In this document: in pieces, positions 1 through 8,017 of the stretch
Layout: each line of letters opens with the position of its first letter
How positions within the stretch are numbered: the first letter of the stretch is position 1
Position numbers and translations under genes: made by a program
NCBI RefSeq assembly: GCF_034353875.1
Contig: NZ_CP133784.1
Coordinates: forward strand, 2,418,001-2,482,000
DNA: 64,000 bases
Direction: 5' to 3'
DNA from: Pseudomonas sp. MH9.2
GTDB taxonomy: Bacteria; Pseudomonadota; Gammaproteobacteria; Pseudomonadales; Pseudomonadaceae
Notes under the pieces: generated by a model
Told to the model about the DNA's origin: nothing
What the model saw: only the letters and a program-made list of their open reading frames with translations
Databases searched by the model: none

Positions 1-84
1 GGGTCGCAATCAACCTGCGGGGAAAATGTCGGCAGGTACAGGTCGGTTTATGAAGCTATAGTCAGCGCTTCAGAGGGTGAAACC

Positions 85-453
85 ATGACCGAATCCAACG
101 CAGAGCGTCGACGCTTCAAACGCATCGCCTTCGACGCCAAAACCGAACTCAGCCAAGGCCCGAACCGCTGGCCGGTTCGGCTGCTTGACCTGTCCCTCAA
201 AGGCCTGCTCATCCAACGCCCAACCCCATGGCTCGGCAACCCGGATCAACCCTTCGCCGTCGACATCCACCTGAGCGAAGACGTCGATGTGCGCATGGAC
301 GTCCAACTGACCCACGAAGACAATCAACAACTGGGGTTTGTTTGTTTGCATATCGGGCTGGAGTCGATCAGCCACCTGCGCCGTTTGATCGAACTGAACC
401 TGGGGGATATGCAGGAGCTGGAGAGAGAGATAAAGGCGTTGGTTGAGGGTTGA
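85..453 (+). CDS. PilZ domain protein (c-di-GMP receptor)
   Basis: A 122-residue single-domain PilZ protein. The c-di-GMP-binding signature is visible: an Arg-rich N-terminal motif (RRRFKR, about residues 8-13) followed by a D-x-S-x-x-G motif (DLSLKG, about residues 36-41). No membrane segment or signal peptide is present, so it should be cytoplasmic. PilZ proteins of this size act as c-di-GMP-responsive adaptors, often in motility or exopolysaccharide control, but the sequence gives no partner. The ATG follows gagggtgaaacc, an acceptable ribosome-binding site. It stands alone and converges on the lipoprotein operon downstream. Confidence 0.93.
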   Translation: MTESNAERRRFKRIAFDAKTELSQGPNRWPVRLLDLSLKGLLIQRPTPWLGNPDQPFAVDIHLSEDVDVRMDVQLTHEDNQQLGFVCLHIGLESISHLRRLIELNLGDMQELEREIKALVEG

Positions 454-523
454 GGTACCACTTCAAAGCACCTCAACTCCTCGCTGATGATTAGCACCCA
501 CCGAGGCGGGCCCCATCCCTTTT

Positions 524-1180
524 TCAGTCGGTGCCAAACTTCGGCGAACGCGGCCCGTATAGGAGACCTGCGTTGTGCCCAGCGGACAATAGGCGCTGGC
601 TTGTAATGCCAGCAATGGGATGGCTGGCGTCCGTCGAGCTGTTGATAATCTGTTTCACCGCAGCCGTGATCAACATACCGACTAGTCCGCCGCCGCTATT
701 ATTATTGCCTTCATCGCTCGACGCAGTTGCAGTCCCGGTCCAAAGCGTCGTTCCGGTTTTTAGGTCCACAAGCTTCGCGGTCGCCGTTACGACCGTCTGA
801 CTGCTGATCACTATATAGCTAGTGCCATACTTGATGACGGAGATATACAGGGCTGCGTCAGCACCAAAAATCTCCCTCAGCTTGGCAGGCGCCACTTGAT
901 GAATATCATTTGGTGTGGTCAGGCCATTATGCCGGAACGTTTCATCCACCAGCGCCACCGGCATCACATAATACCCAGCCTCGGCCAACGGATACGTGAT
1001 CTGCGACAGCATGCTGTAGGTGGCCTTTACATCCGGCGACTCATTCAGCGGTGGCAATACCACAATGCTACTCGGCCGGCTCTGCTTGAATGCCGAGTAA
1101 TCAATTGTTTTCTGGGGCGCACAGCCAGCGACCACGGCCACGACCCATAAACCGATACACAACTTGAGAAATCGCGACAT
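524..1180 (-). CDS. DUF799 family lipoprotein (GNA1162-like)
   Basis: Last gene of the CsgG-like/DUF4810/DUF799 operon, 218 residues. An N-terminal hydrophobic segment ends in a lipobox (VVAGC at about residue 20), so it is predicted to be lipid-anchored. The body carries the DUF799 pattern, including PSSIVVLPPLNES and FGADAALYISVIKYG, and resembles the N-terminal fold of CsgG and LpoB-like proteins. A GTG lies one codon earlier at 1183. The ATG at 1180 sits nine bases after AAGGAAG and is preferred. The DUF4810 stop is only a few bases away, so translation is probably coupled. Family members are known as surface lipoproteins in Neisseria; the role here is unknown. Confidence 0.88.
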   Translation of the reverse strand: MSRFLKLCIGLWVVAVVAGCAPQKTIDYSAFKQSRPSSIVVLPPLNESPDVKATYSMLSQITYPLAEAGYYVMPVALVDETFRHNGLTTPNDIHQVAPAKLREIFGADAALYISVIKYGTSYIVISSQTVVTATAKLVDLKTGTTLWTGTATASSDEGNNNSGGGLVGMLITAAVKQIINSSTDASHPIAGITSQRLLSAGHNAGLLYGPRSPKFGTD

Positions 1181-1185
1181 CACGT

Positions 1186-1560
1186 CTAGCTTCCTTTCTT
1201 AGCATTCTTCAGCAAAAAATCCATGTACGTTGCCGATTCCGGGAACAGTACTTTCTCGGTCCGAAACTCTTGCACCATCTGATCATCTTTACCGACGCTC
1301 AGGTACAGCAGCCCCAACTGCGCGTGATAACCAGGCGGCGCCAAACTGTTGGTCGAACGGATCTTTTGTATGTCCCGTTCCAATGCTTCAATCTGGGCTT
1401 CTTTAGGGTCCCCTTCAAAGTATTGATACACCTGCGGCTGGTAGCTTTCCCACTGGTATAACGTTTTCGGTGCCGGCACGCATCCCGCCAACAAACCACT
1501 GCCCATTACCCCGGCAACCATCACGCCCCACGACACAAACACCTTGCCCATAACTTTCAT
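1186..1560 (-). CDS. DUF4810 domain lipoprotein
   Basis: Middle gene of the operon, 124 residues. The signal peptide ends in a lipobox (GLLAGC, about residues 22-27), and a YQWESYQPQVYQYFEG motif follows, typical of DUF4810. The C-terminal half looks helical and TPR-like (YHAQLGLLYLSVGKDDQMVQEF). It lies between the CsgG-like and DUF799 genes with very short spacers, and this trio recurs together in proteobacteria (known from the families). It is likely a periplasmic-facing outer-membrane lipoprotein acting with the CsgG-like pore. Biochemical function is not established. Confidence 0.87.
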   Translation of the reverse strand: MKVMGKVFVSWGVMVAGVMGSGLLAGCVPAPKTLYQWESYQPQVYQYFEGDPKEAQIEALERDIQKIRSTNSLAPPGYHAQLGLLYLSVGKDDQMVQEFRTEKVLFPESATYMDFLLKNAKKGS

Positions 1561-1583
1561 CCTTGTTGTTGCCCGTTACTGGT

Positions 1584-2270
1584 TTACTGGTTTCCTGGTT
1601 TCCAGGCGCCATTGTCGAGTGCATTGACCAGGTTGTTCACTGCCTCACGCATAGCAAGATCGAGAACCTTTCCGTTGAGAGTCGAGTCATAGCTGGCGGT
1701 GCTGCCGAAGCCAATAATCTCGCGGTTCGACAGCTCATACTCACCCGCGCCCTGGCTGGAGAACACCACCTCAGACGTAGAAATATTGACGATATTCAGC
1801 GCGACCTTGGCGTAAGCCACCTGCGACTTGCCACGCCCGAGGAGACCGAAGAGTTGGCGGTCGCCCGTTTCCTTACGGCCAAACTCAGTGACATCCCCGG
1901 TCACGACATAATCAGCGCCCTTGAGCCGCTGCGCTTGGCCCTTGATCAGGGCTTCTTGCTGGATTTCGCCCATGTTGTCGCGATCAAGCACATTGAAGTG
2001 ATTGGTCTGCTGCATATGAGTAATCAGGATGGTCTTGGCCTGCCCTCCGAGGCGATCAACACCGTCGGAAAAAATCCCGCGCATATAGCTCGAACGGTTA
2101 TCGAACTTACCGACCGCAATCGGCGTGCGCATACCGCTGTAGGCGCGGCTGGCGCTTTCAACCTTCAGAACCGGCAAAGCCCTAGCGCTTTCCGTGACGG
2201 AACAACCCGCCAACATACCGAGCGCTACAGGGAGTGCTCCCAGCAACAACAGCCGTGTTGTTTTGCTCAC
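1584..2270 (-). CDS. CsgG/HfaB family outer-membrane lipoprotein
   Basis: First gene of the operon, 228 residues. A signal peptide with lipobox (GMLAGC) is followed by the CsgG fold: PIAVGKFDNRSSYMRG, NHFNVLDRDN, KGADYVVTGDVTEFGRK and a C-terminal helical stretch (LDLAMREAVNNLVNAL). CsgG forms the nonameric outer-membrane channel for curli secretion, and HfaB is its holdfast-anchoring relative. No csgA, csgB, csgE or csgF is nearby, so this is a CsgG-like protein in the DUF4810/DUF799 context rather than a curli operon. The start is GTG at 2270, supported by a near-perfect Shine-Dalgarno (AAGGAGAT) seven bases upstream. Its promoter must lie in 2271-2816. Confidence 0.9.
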   Translation of the reverse strand: MSKTTRLLLLGALPVALGMLAGCSVTESARALPVLKVESASRAYSGMRTPIAVGKFDNRSSYMRGIFSDGVDRLGGQAKTILITHMQQTNHFNVLDRDNMGEIQQEALIKGQAQRLKGADYVVTGDVTEFGRKETGDRQLFGLLGRGKSQVAYAKVALNIVNISTSEVVFSSQGAGEYELSNREIIGFGSTASYDSTLNGKVLDLAMREAVNNLVNALDNGAWKPGNQ

Positions 2271-2816
2271 TTAAATCTCCTTGAAAAGGCCCACGCTGAG
2301 CGCTGCTCAGCCAGCCAAGGCGGGCGAACCGGACGCCGATGGTTTTATCGCCCAACAGGGACAGGTTTACTTTCTGGACAAACAGGCCAAAAAACAAACG
2401 AGAGCCTTTTAATCTTATTGACGATTACAACGTCATTTAGTTTGTTTGGTAAGCGTGCCGAGGGAGGCCTCTTTGACGAAGTAACAAACTTCCGTATCGC
2501 CTAACAGGCTCAGGCTGTTCCTTGCCATCACAACGTAGACAATCTCCCCTGCACGCACACAATCACGTAATACAGAGACCTGACTTATTCAAATGCCTTG
2601 GGAGGTAATCTATATAACCGATATCCTCTTCCGCCCCATGGAAAGAGCCACAATCCGTCTAGCCACCATAGATATCAAAGTGCCACACATGGTAGCTCGA
2701 CGGATTTGTGACGTCAATTTATCAGTCACTGGACAAACTTGATTGCCTGCACACCTTGGCTAAGAAGGGTGACAGCCTGCACCTGGCAGGCCTTGAATCC
2801 GCGTAACGGCCTGGTC
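2271..2816. other. Intergenic region between CsgG operon and chemoreceptor
   Basis: About 546 bp without a credible gene. It must hold the promoter of the leftward CsgG-like operon near its left end and the 3-prime end of the leftward chemoreceptor at its right end. A small inverted repeat (GCCTGC-acctg-GCAGGC, 2775-2791) lies just past the chemoreceptor stop but has no T-run, so it is a weak terminator candidate. The base composition is more AT-rich than the flanking genes. I recognise no other element. Confidence 0.5.
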
Positions 2817-4760
2817 TCAGGTGCGAAAATGGCTGACCATGACCTGCAGCTCGTTGCCCAAGCGCGCCAGTTCGACGCTTGAGGCCGCCGTTTCCTCGCT
2901 GGCGCCAGCAGTTTGCTCGGAGATGTCGCGCACGTTGAGTACGCTGCGATTGATCTCCTCGGCCACGGCGCTCTGCTGCTCGGCGGCGGCGGCAATTTGC
3001 TGGTTCATCGACTGGATCGTCGACACCGTGCGCGTGATACTTTCCAGAGATGTGACGGCGCGACGGGGCAATTCGACGCTGCTGTCCGTGAGGACACGGC
3101 TGCTTTCCATTACGGTCGACACTTCCTGTGTACCGCTTTGCAGGCTAGTGATTAGCCCTTCGATTTCTTCGGTGGATTTCTGAGTGCGCTGAGCCAGGCT
3201 TCGGACTTCGTCTGCAACGACAGCGAAACCCCGTCCAGCCTCTCCCGCTCGCGCGGCTTCAATGGCGGCGTTGAGCGCCAACAGATTGGTTTGTTGAGCC
3301 ACGGCCTTGATCACATCGAGTACGCCGCCGATTTTTTCGCTTTCCTCCTTCAGATGATTCATCGCTTTGTTAGAGTTATCGACCTCGACGGCCAACAGTT
3401 CGATTTGATCTATAGCCTCACCAATAACTTTTTCACCTGCTCGCGCCTCTTTATCAGCGGCGGCGGCGGCATTTGAGGCTTCTTCGGCGTTACGTGACAC
3501 TTCTTGTACGGTGGCGGTCATTTCGTTCATGGCGGTCGCGACTTGATCGGTTTCGACTCGCTGGCTGTTCACACCCGCACTGGTCTGCTCGGTAACGGCG
3601 GACAACTCTTCCGCCGCACTGGCAATCTGGGTGACACCCTTGCTGATGCCACCGATCAGCTCGCGCAAACTCACCGTCATACCCTGCATGCTGCGCTGTA
3701 ACTGGCCAAGTTCGTCACGCCGCTCGGTCTTGATGTCGTGACTAAGATCACCCGCAGCGATGCGTTCTGCGGCTTTCAGGGTTTCCAGCAGCGGATGGAC
3801 TATCTGTGCCGTGATGACCCATGCCGCGAGAATGCCCAGGGCCAACGCCAGCAGCGTGCTGATCACCAGCAATTGGCGAGCACTTTGCGCCTCGCTGTCG
3901 CGCGCCTGACTCTGGCTGTCGATGAGTTTCTGGCTAAGCGCCTCGAGACTGACGCCAGAAACAGCCATCTGATCAAGCGTTTCCAGGCTGGTGTGTACCT
4001 GTGCAGCATAGTTCTGCACATCCTTGCGGTACTGTTGCAGCACGAGTTCCGCTTGCATCAGGCGGGTTTGTTCGCGAGGTGCAGTCGCGTCGCGGACCTT
4101 GATCAGTTCGGCTGTGACCTGATCAATAGTCGCCAGAGTTCCTTGCTCTTTGCTCGGATCATTGGTGTAGATGAAGCTGTACACCACTATGCGGGCCTGC
4201 TGGATATGCACGGCGAGTTGGCCGATGGCCTGAAACTGGCTCAAGCGCAGAGTGTCATTTTGATCTTCAACCGCAGGGGCGCTGACAAGGTCCTGGGTGG
4301 CTTCATTTAGCGCCTCGGTAATTTCTGCAGCGCTCTGCACCAACTTCGCGAGCGCTGATTCACGGTCTTTAAAGGTTCGCTCAAGCGTGCTGAAGCGGGT
4401 CCGGTAGTCCTCAACGATGCGGCCTTGCTCCTCGATAAGTTGCAGGTCCACAGGATTACTCACCACGCCGCTCAGAGACCGTTGATTGTCCTGGATACGT
4501 TCCAGCACGCCTGACACTGCGGCGCTGTTTTGTTCGTTGCGCTCAGCCAGATAGCGCAGGCGGTTAACGCGTAAATCTTTAGTCAGGGCGCTTAGGTTCG
4601 CAATGGCGCTGATCTTGTTACCGCGGTCGACCATGTTATTGGCGCTGTGCCAGCCGGTCAGCGCGATCAATAAGGTCAGTAACACCAAGAGGCCGAAGCC
4701 CAAGGCAAGCTTGGCCTTTACACCGACATGACCCAAGGCCTGACTAAAACGTTTGAACAT
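2817..4760 (-). CDS. Methyl-accepting chemotaxis protein with large helical sensor domain
   Basis: 647 residues with classical topology. TM1 spans about residues 13-37, a roughly 260-residue periplasmic all-helical sensor follows, TM2 is at about 298-320, then a HAMP domain and the cytoplasmic signalling coiled coil. The conserved hairpin tip is intact ([22 protein letters not shown], read in two overlapping parts, then [16 protein letters not shown]). Sensor size and helical pattern suggest the helical bimodular (HBM) class known from organic-acid receptors such as McpS of P. putida; this assignment is inference. There is no C-terminal CheR-tethering pentapeptide (it ends VSHFRT). GAGGAA precedes the ATG. 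It is monocistronic. Confidence 0.93.
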   Translation of the reverse strand: MFKRFSQALGHVGVKAKLALGFGLLVLLTLLIALTGWHSANNMVDRGNKISAIANLSALTKDLRVNRLRYLAERNEQNSAAVSGVLERIQDNQRSLSGVVSNPVDLQLIEEQGRIVEDYRTRFSTLERTFKDRESALAKLVQSAAEITEALNEATQDLVSAPAVEDQNDTLRLSQFQAIGQLAVHIQQARIVVYSFIYTNDPSKEQGTLATIDQVTAELIKVRDATAPREQTRLMQAELVLQQYRKDVQNYAAQVHTSLETLDQMAVSGVSLEALSQKLIDSQSQARDSEAQSARQLLVISTLLALALGILAAWVITAQIVHPLLETLKAAERIAAGDLSHDIKTERRDELGQLQRSMQGMTVSLRELIGGISKGVTQIASAAEELSAVTEQTSAGVNSQRVETDQVATAMNEMTATVQEVSRNAEEASNAAAAADKEARAGEKVIGEAIDQIELLAVEVDNSNKAMNHLKEESEKIGGVLDVIKAVAQQTNLLALNAAIEAARAGEAGRGFAVVADEVRSLAQRTQKSTEEIEGLITSLQSGTQEVSTVMESSRVLTDSSVELPRRAVTSLESITRTVSTIQSMNQQIAAAAEQQSAVAEEINRSVLNVRDISEQTAGASEETAASSVELARLGNELQVMVSHFRT

Positions 4761-4970
4761 TGCATTTCCTCAAAGTGCTGCGAACTGACGGCCATAGGCT
4801 GCTGATATGACCACTATCGGCAATGTCCAAGTGGAACTGTAGGGTATGAGGGCGAGACTTTAGTCTGCTTGTGCACGTGTGCCATAAGACACTATGGGGC
4901 AACAGAATGAGTGCGGCATAGCCTGTGCCGAGCAAGCGATTGCGACAAAGTGTCGACAGACACTCGATCG

Positions 4971-5553
4971 CTGATTTCTGATGATTTCGATCGCAATAAA
5001 TCAGCTTCAGTGCTGGATACGCTGTCTCAGCAGACGCCTGGCATGGTGATCTCCGATGTACAGGGCAACCCGTTTTCGCAGGACATCAACTTGCCTGGCC
5101 TATGTCGATGCCACTTATCAATCCAAGTTAACCCTGACGTTGGCCAATAACCCCGATGCCGATGCAAACGGTAATATTCTTGTCACCCCAGGCAACAAGA
5201 TCCCTGGCATTTCGCCCCTACAGTTCAAGTTGGGCGGCGACTATAAGATGACGTCTGCATGGACCCTGGGTGGAGACGTGATAGCCAACAGCGGCCAGTA
5301 TTATGTGGGTGACGATTCAAACAAAAATGCCAGGTTGGGCGGGTATACGGTTTTCAATGTCCACAGCGCCTACCAGCTTACCGACAACATCAGACTGTTC
5401 GCCAAACTTGATAACGCGCTTAATCGGCAATATGCCACCCATGGTGGATTCGCCGCCGTTGGCGACATCCCCTCCCTTGGGCTATCAAACCCCCAATCAA
5501 CCACCCCAGCGGCGCCTCGCTCGATGTTTGCAGGCTTCAACATCAAGTTCTGA
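4971..5553 (+). pseudogene. TonB-dependent receptor remnant, internally deleted
   Basis: Two pieces of a TonB-dependent outer-membrane receptor are fused in different frames. From about 4971 to 5097 a plug-domain fragment reads SASVLDTLSQQTPG and QGNPFSQDINLPGL. At about 5098-5101 the reading shifts and continues directly into the last strands of the barrel (YVDATYQSK, then PGISPLQFKLGGDYKM, NIRLFAKLDNALNRQYATHGGF), ending in the C-terminal Phe typical of outer-membrane barrels (GFNIKF). The TonB box region and most of the barrel, several hundred residues, are missing. The gene cannot make a functional receptor. The family would import siderophores or similar ligands; the former substrate cannot be told. 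Confidence 0.85.
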
Positions 5554-5655
5554 GGCCTTCAAAACGGGGAGCAGTGTTTAGAGCGGGCAGCTAACGAAAA
5601 TCGCCCGTTCTGTGGGTGAGGTCGAACACAGCACAGAGCGTCGAGCAATATGTCG

Positions 5656-5675
5656 AAGGTAAGGTAAGGTAAGGT
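5656..5675. repeat. Short tandem repeat, 4 x AAGGT
   Basis: Four exact copies of the pentamer AAGGT occur in non-coding debris between the receptor remnant and the TpsB remnant. No gene reads through it. It is probably slippage in neutral sequence. Confidence 0.7.
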
Positions 5676-5774
5676 CTGCAAAGTAAGTTAGACGCGGGTC
5701 ATAGGGGCAGCTAAAGAGACGCAGAGCAATTCCCCCCCTCACACCGCGCCCCATTTTCAATCCGGTTTTTTTCA

Positions 5775-5990
5775 ACCCACCGGTGTCTCGGTTCTTGACC
5801 GAGGGCGGGGGGTCGATACCAATGTGGCATCGACGATGGTGCCTTGATCCCATCCGCCCTGAGCTGGCTGAATGGCGGCGAACGGCTTGTACCACAGTAA
5901 GTGATTGTCTCGCAGGTCGATCACCACACCGGTGCCGCCGACTTGGGGTGTGGGAACACTGGTGGGCACCACACTTTAAAAATCCGGTCA
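5775..5990 (-). pseudogene. Degenerate mosaic with probable IS5-type transposase scrap
   Basis: On the minus strand the reading GTIVDATLVSTP at about 5815-5850, continued after a one-base shift by PPSVKNRDTGG, resembles the conserved GTIVDAT...PSSTKN block of IS5/IS1182-type DDE transposases, where the Asp is catalytic. Immediately upstream the same frame reads GVVIDLRDNHLLWYKPFA, which I do not recognise. Nothing here is an intact gene and no terminal inverted repeats could be defined. It is best seen as recombination debris beside two other gene remnants. Confidence 0.4.
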
Positions 5991-6314
5991 CTGGATTACC
6001 GAGGCGGGGCCGGGTCAGCTGTTCGCGATCAGCTTCGGAGAGCTGATCGGCACCTTTGATTTCGATGTCTTTGATGGTGAAGCAGCGAGTCTCGGCAGGG
6101 GCTGTCGGCGCGCTGGGAGTACTTGGCTTGCCGGGGAGCTCTCGAAGGCCCTCAAGACGCCTGCATTGTTTTTCCAATAAACGGTCTGACGCTCACGAAT
6201 CAGGTCCGGCTCTCCTGGTGTGGGTCCGAGAGCTGCCAATGCAGGGCTCAACGTACTCAAAAAAAACAACAATACAGCCATCCACAACCTCATCCCGACG
6301 GTGAGTCTCCACAT
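5991..6314 (-). pseudogene. TpsB (ShlB/FhaC/HecB-type) transporter N-terminal remnant
   Basis: A signal peptide (MRLWMAVLLFFLSTLSPALA) and the start of the mature protein (GPTPGEPDLIRERQ) open the gene at 6314. A frameshift near 6175-6185 moves the continuation into another frame, which reads RRLEGLRELPGKP then RCFTIKDIEIKGADQLSEAD, the POTRA-1 domain of two-partner-secretion transporters. The similarity stops abruptly after REQLTRP at about 5995, so POTRA-2 and the whole barrel are lost. No TpsA exoprotein gene is nearby. It is clearly non-functional. Confidence 0.75.
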
Positions 6315-6445
6315 GTTCGTTCCCTCGAGACAGCATTTAATGTCAATATGACACTAATGGTAATTCGCCAGCTTTATGGCGTCAATTTGTTGTTTCGAGT
6401 CGATTCACACATTTCAGTAAGCGATTACCTTTCAAGCAACCTGCC
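6315..6445. other. AT-rich spacer upstream of TpsB remnant
   Basis: Lower GC than its surroundings, with no reading frame of note. It includes the sequence upstream of the dead TpsB gene. I see no recognisable element apart from the radA terminator that follows it. Confidence 0.4.
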
Positions 6446-6476
6446 GAAAAAAAAGCCAACCCGTAGGGCTGGCTTT
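6446..6476 (-). terminator. Rho-independent terminator of radA
   Basis: On the minus strand the sequence forms a stem AAAGCCA-g-CCC / GGG-t-TGGCTTT around a TAC loop, followed by a run of T residues (the run of a at 6447-6454 on the plus strand). It sits about 20-50 bp past the radA stop, as expected for an intrinsic terminator. Confidence 0.88.
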
Positions 6477-6497
6477 CGATTTCAAACGGCGATTACG

Positions 6498-7865
6498 TTA
6501 TTCGAACAGCGCATCCAGCGCCTGTTCCAGACGGCTCACGGCAATGATCTGCAACCCCGGAGGCGCTTCCTTGGGGGCGTTGCCTTTGGGGACGATGGCG
6601 CGTTTGAAGCCGTGTTTAGCCGCTTCTTTCAACCGTTCCTGACCGCTGGGCACCGGGCGGACTTCGCCGGAGAGGCCAACTTCACCGAACACCAGCAAGT
6701 CGTGGGGCAGCGGGCGGTTGCGCAGGCTGGACATGACAGCGGCCATCAAGGCGAGGTCGGAGGCGGTTTCCAGTACTTTCACCCCGCCGACCACGTTGAG
6801 GAATACGTCCTGATCATGGGTAGGAATCCCGCCGTGGCGATGCAGGACGGCCAGCAGCATGGCCAGACGGTTCTGATCCAGACCAAGGGTGACCCTGCGT
6901 GGATTGGCCAAGTGACTGTCGTCGACCAGCGCCTGAACTTCCACCAGCATTGGTCGGGTGCCTTCCCACGTCGCCATGACGACACTGCCGGGAACTTCTT
7001 CTTGAGCGCGGGTCAGAAAAATCGCTGAAGGATTGGAGACCTCTTTCAAGCCCTTATCGGTCATGCCGAACACGCCCAGTTCGTTGACCGCGCCGAAACG
7101 GTTTTTCACGGCGCGCAACAAACGCAGACGCCCGTCGGATTCGCCTTCGAAATACAGCACGGTGTCGACCATATGTTCAAGCACGCGAGGACCGGCCAAT
7201 GAGCCTTCTTTAGTGACATGCCCAACCAGGAAAATCGCGGTACCGCTCTGTTTCGCGTACCGCACCAACAGCGCCGCGCTCTCGCGCACTTGCGACACGC
7301 CGCCCGGCGCCGATTGCAGTTGTTCGGTGAAGATGGTCTGGATCGAGTCGATCACCATGACTTTGGGCTGCTCGATGCGGGCCGTGGCGATGATGGTTTC
7401 GATGCAGGTTTCGGTCATGACCCGCAGCTTGTCCTGGGGCAAACCCAAGCGTCGGGCGCGCATGGCGACCTGTTGCTGCGACTCTTCGCCGGTGACATAA
7501 AGCGCGGGCATCCGCTCGGCGATGGCGCACAGGGTTTGCAGGAGAATGGTGGATTTGCCAATGCCAGGGTCGCCGCCAATCAGCACCACCGACCCATCGA
7601 CCAGGCCACCGCCCAGCACACGATCTAGCTCGGCAGAGTTGGTGGAGAACCGGGGGACTTCCTGGACGCTGACTTCAGCCAGGGTCCTGATTTGCGCTTG
7701 CTGCCCGGTCCAGCCAGAGCGACCGCTCGGAGGGGTTGCGGCACCGCTTCCCAGGAGGGTCTCGACCAGGGTGTTCCAGGCACCACATTCGCCGCACTGG
7801 CCCGCCCACTTTGGAAAAGTCGCACCGCACTCGGTACAGCCGAACATGCGCTTAGCCTTGGCCAT
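6498..7865 (-). CDS. radA: DNA repair protein RadA
   Basis: 455 residues, close to E. coli RadA. Features in order: an N-terminal C4 zinc finger (CTECGATFPKWAGQCGECG), a RecA-like ATPase core with Walker A GGDPGIGKST, the RadA-specific KNRFG motif (AVKNRFGAVNELG) and a Lon-protease-like C-terminal domain. RadA processes recombination intermediates and promotes branch migration with RecA. The frame extends upstream to a TTG at 7892, but the ATG at 7865 starts the canonical MAKAKRMFGC and is preceded by GGGGTGG. It is monocistronic with its own terminator. Confidence 0.97.
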   Translation of the reverse strand: MAKAKRMFGCTECGATFPKWAGQCGECGAWNTLVETLLGSGAATPPSGRSGWTGQQAQIRTLAEVSVQEVPRFSTNSAELDRVLGGGLVDGSVVLIGGDPGIGKSTILLQTLCAIAERMPALYVTGEESQQQVAMRARRLGLPQDKLRVMTETCIETIIATARIEQPKVMVIDSIQTIFTEQLQSAPGGVSQVRESAALLVRYAKQSGTAIFLVGHVTKEGSLAGPRVLEHMVDTVLYFEGESDGRLRLLRAVKNRFGAVNELGVFGMTDKGLKEVSNPSAIFLTRAQEEVPGSVVMATWEGTRPMLVEVQALVDDSHLANPRRVTLGLDQNRLAMLLAVLHRHGGIPTHDQDVFLNVVGGVKVLETASDLALMAAVMSSLRNRPLPHDLLVFGEVGLSGEVRPVPSGQERLKEAAKHGFKRAIVPKGNAPKEAPPGLQIIAVSRLEQALDALFE

Positions 7866-8017
7866 AACCACCCCAGTCTTAAAAGGGGGCAATCATAACG
7901 CAGGTTTGCGCGCCTGAGCGGGTGCGAAACATGAGTACGCTCATGGGATTCCTTTGCGCGCATCGCTCCCGCCCAAGCTGCACCGGAGCAGAAGTGACGC
8001 GACGCGACCCGCCTGAA

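Noticed and set aside
1..84. Partial gene at the left edge
   Set aside because: No frame reads in from the edge with recognisable coding sequence; treated as the PilZ gene leader.
524..2270. Curli (csg) biosynthesis operon
   Set aside because: Only a CsgG-like protein is present; no csgA, csgB, csgE, csgF or csgD.
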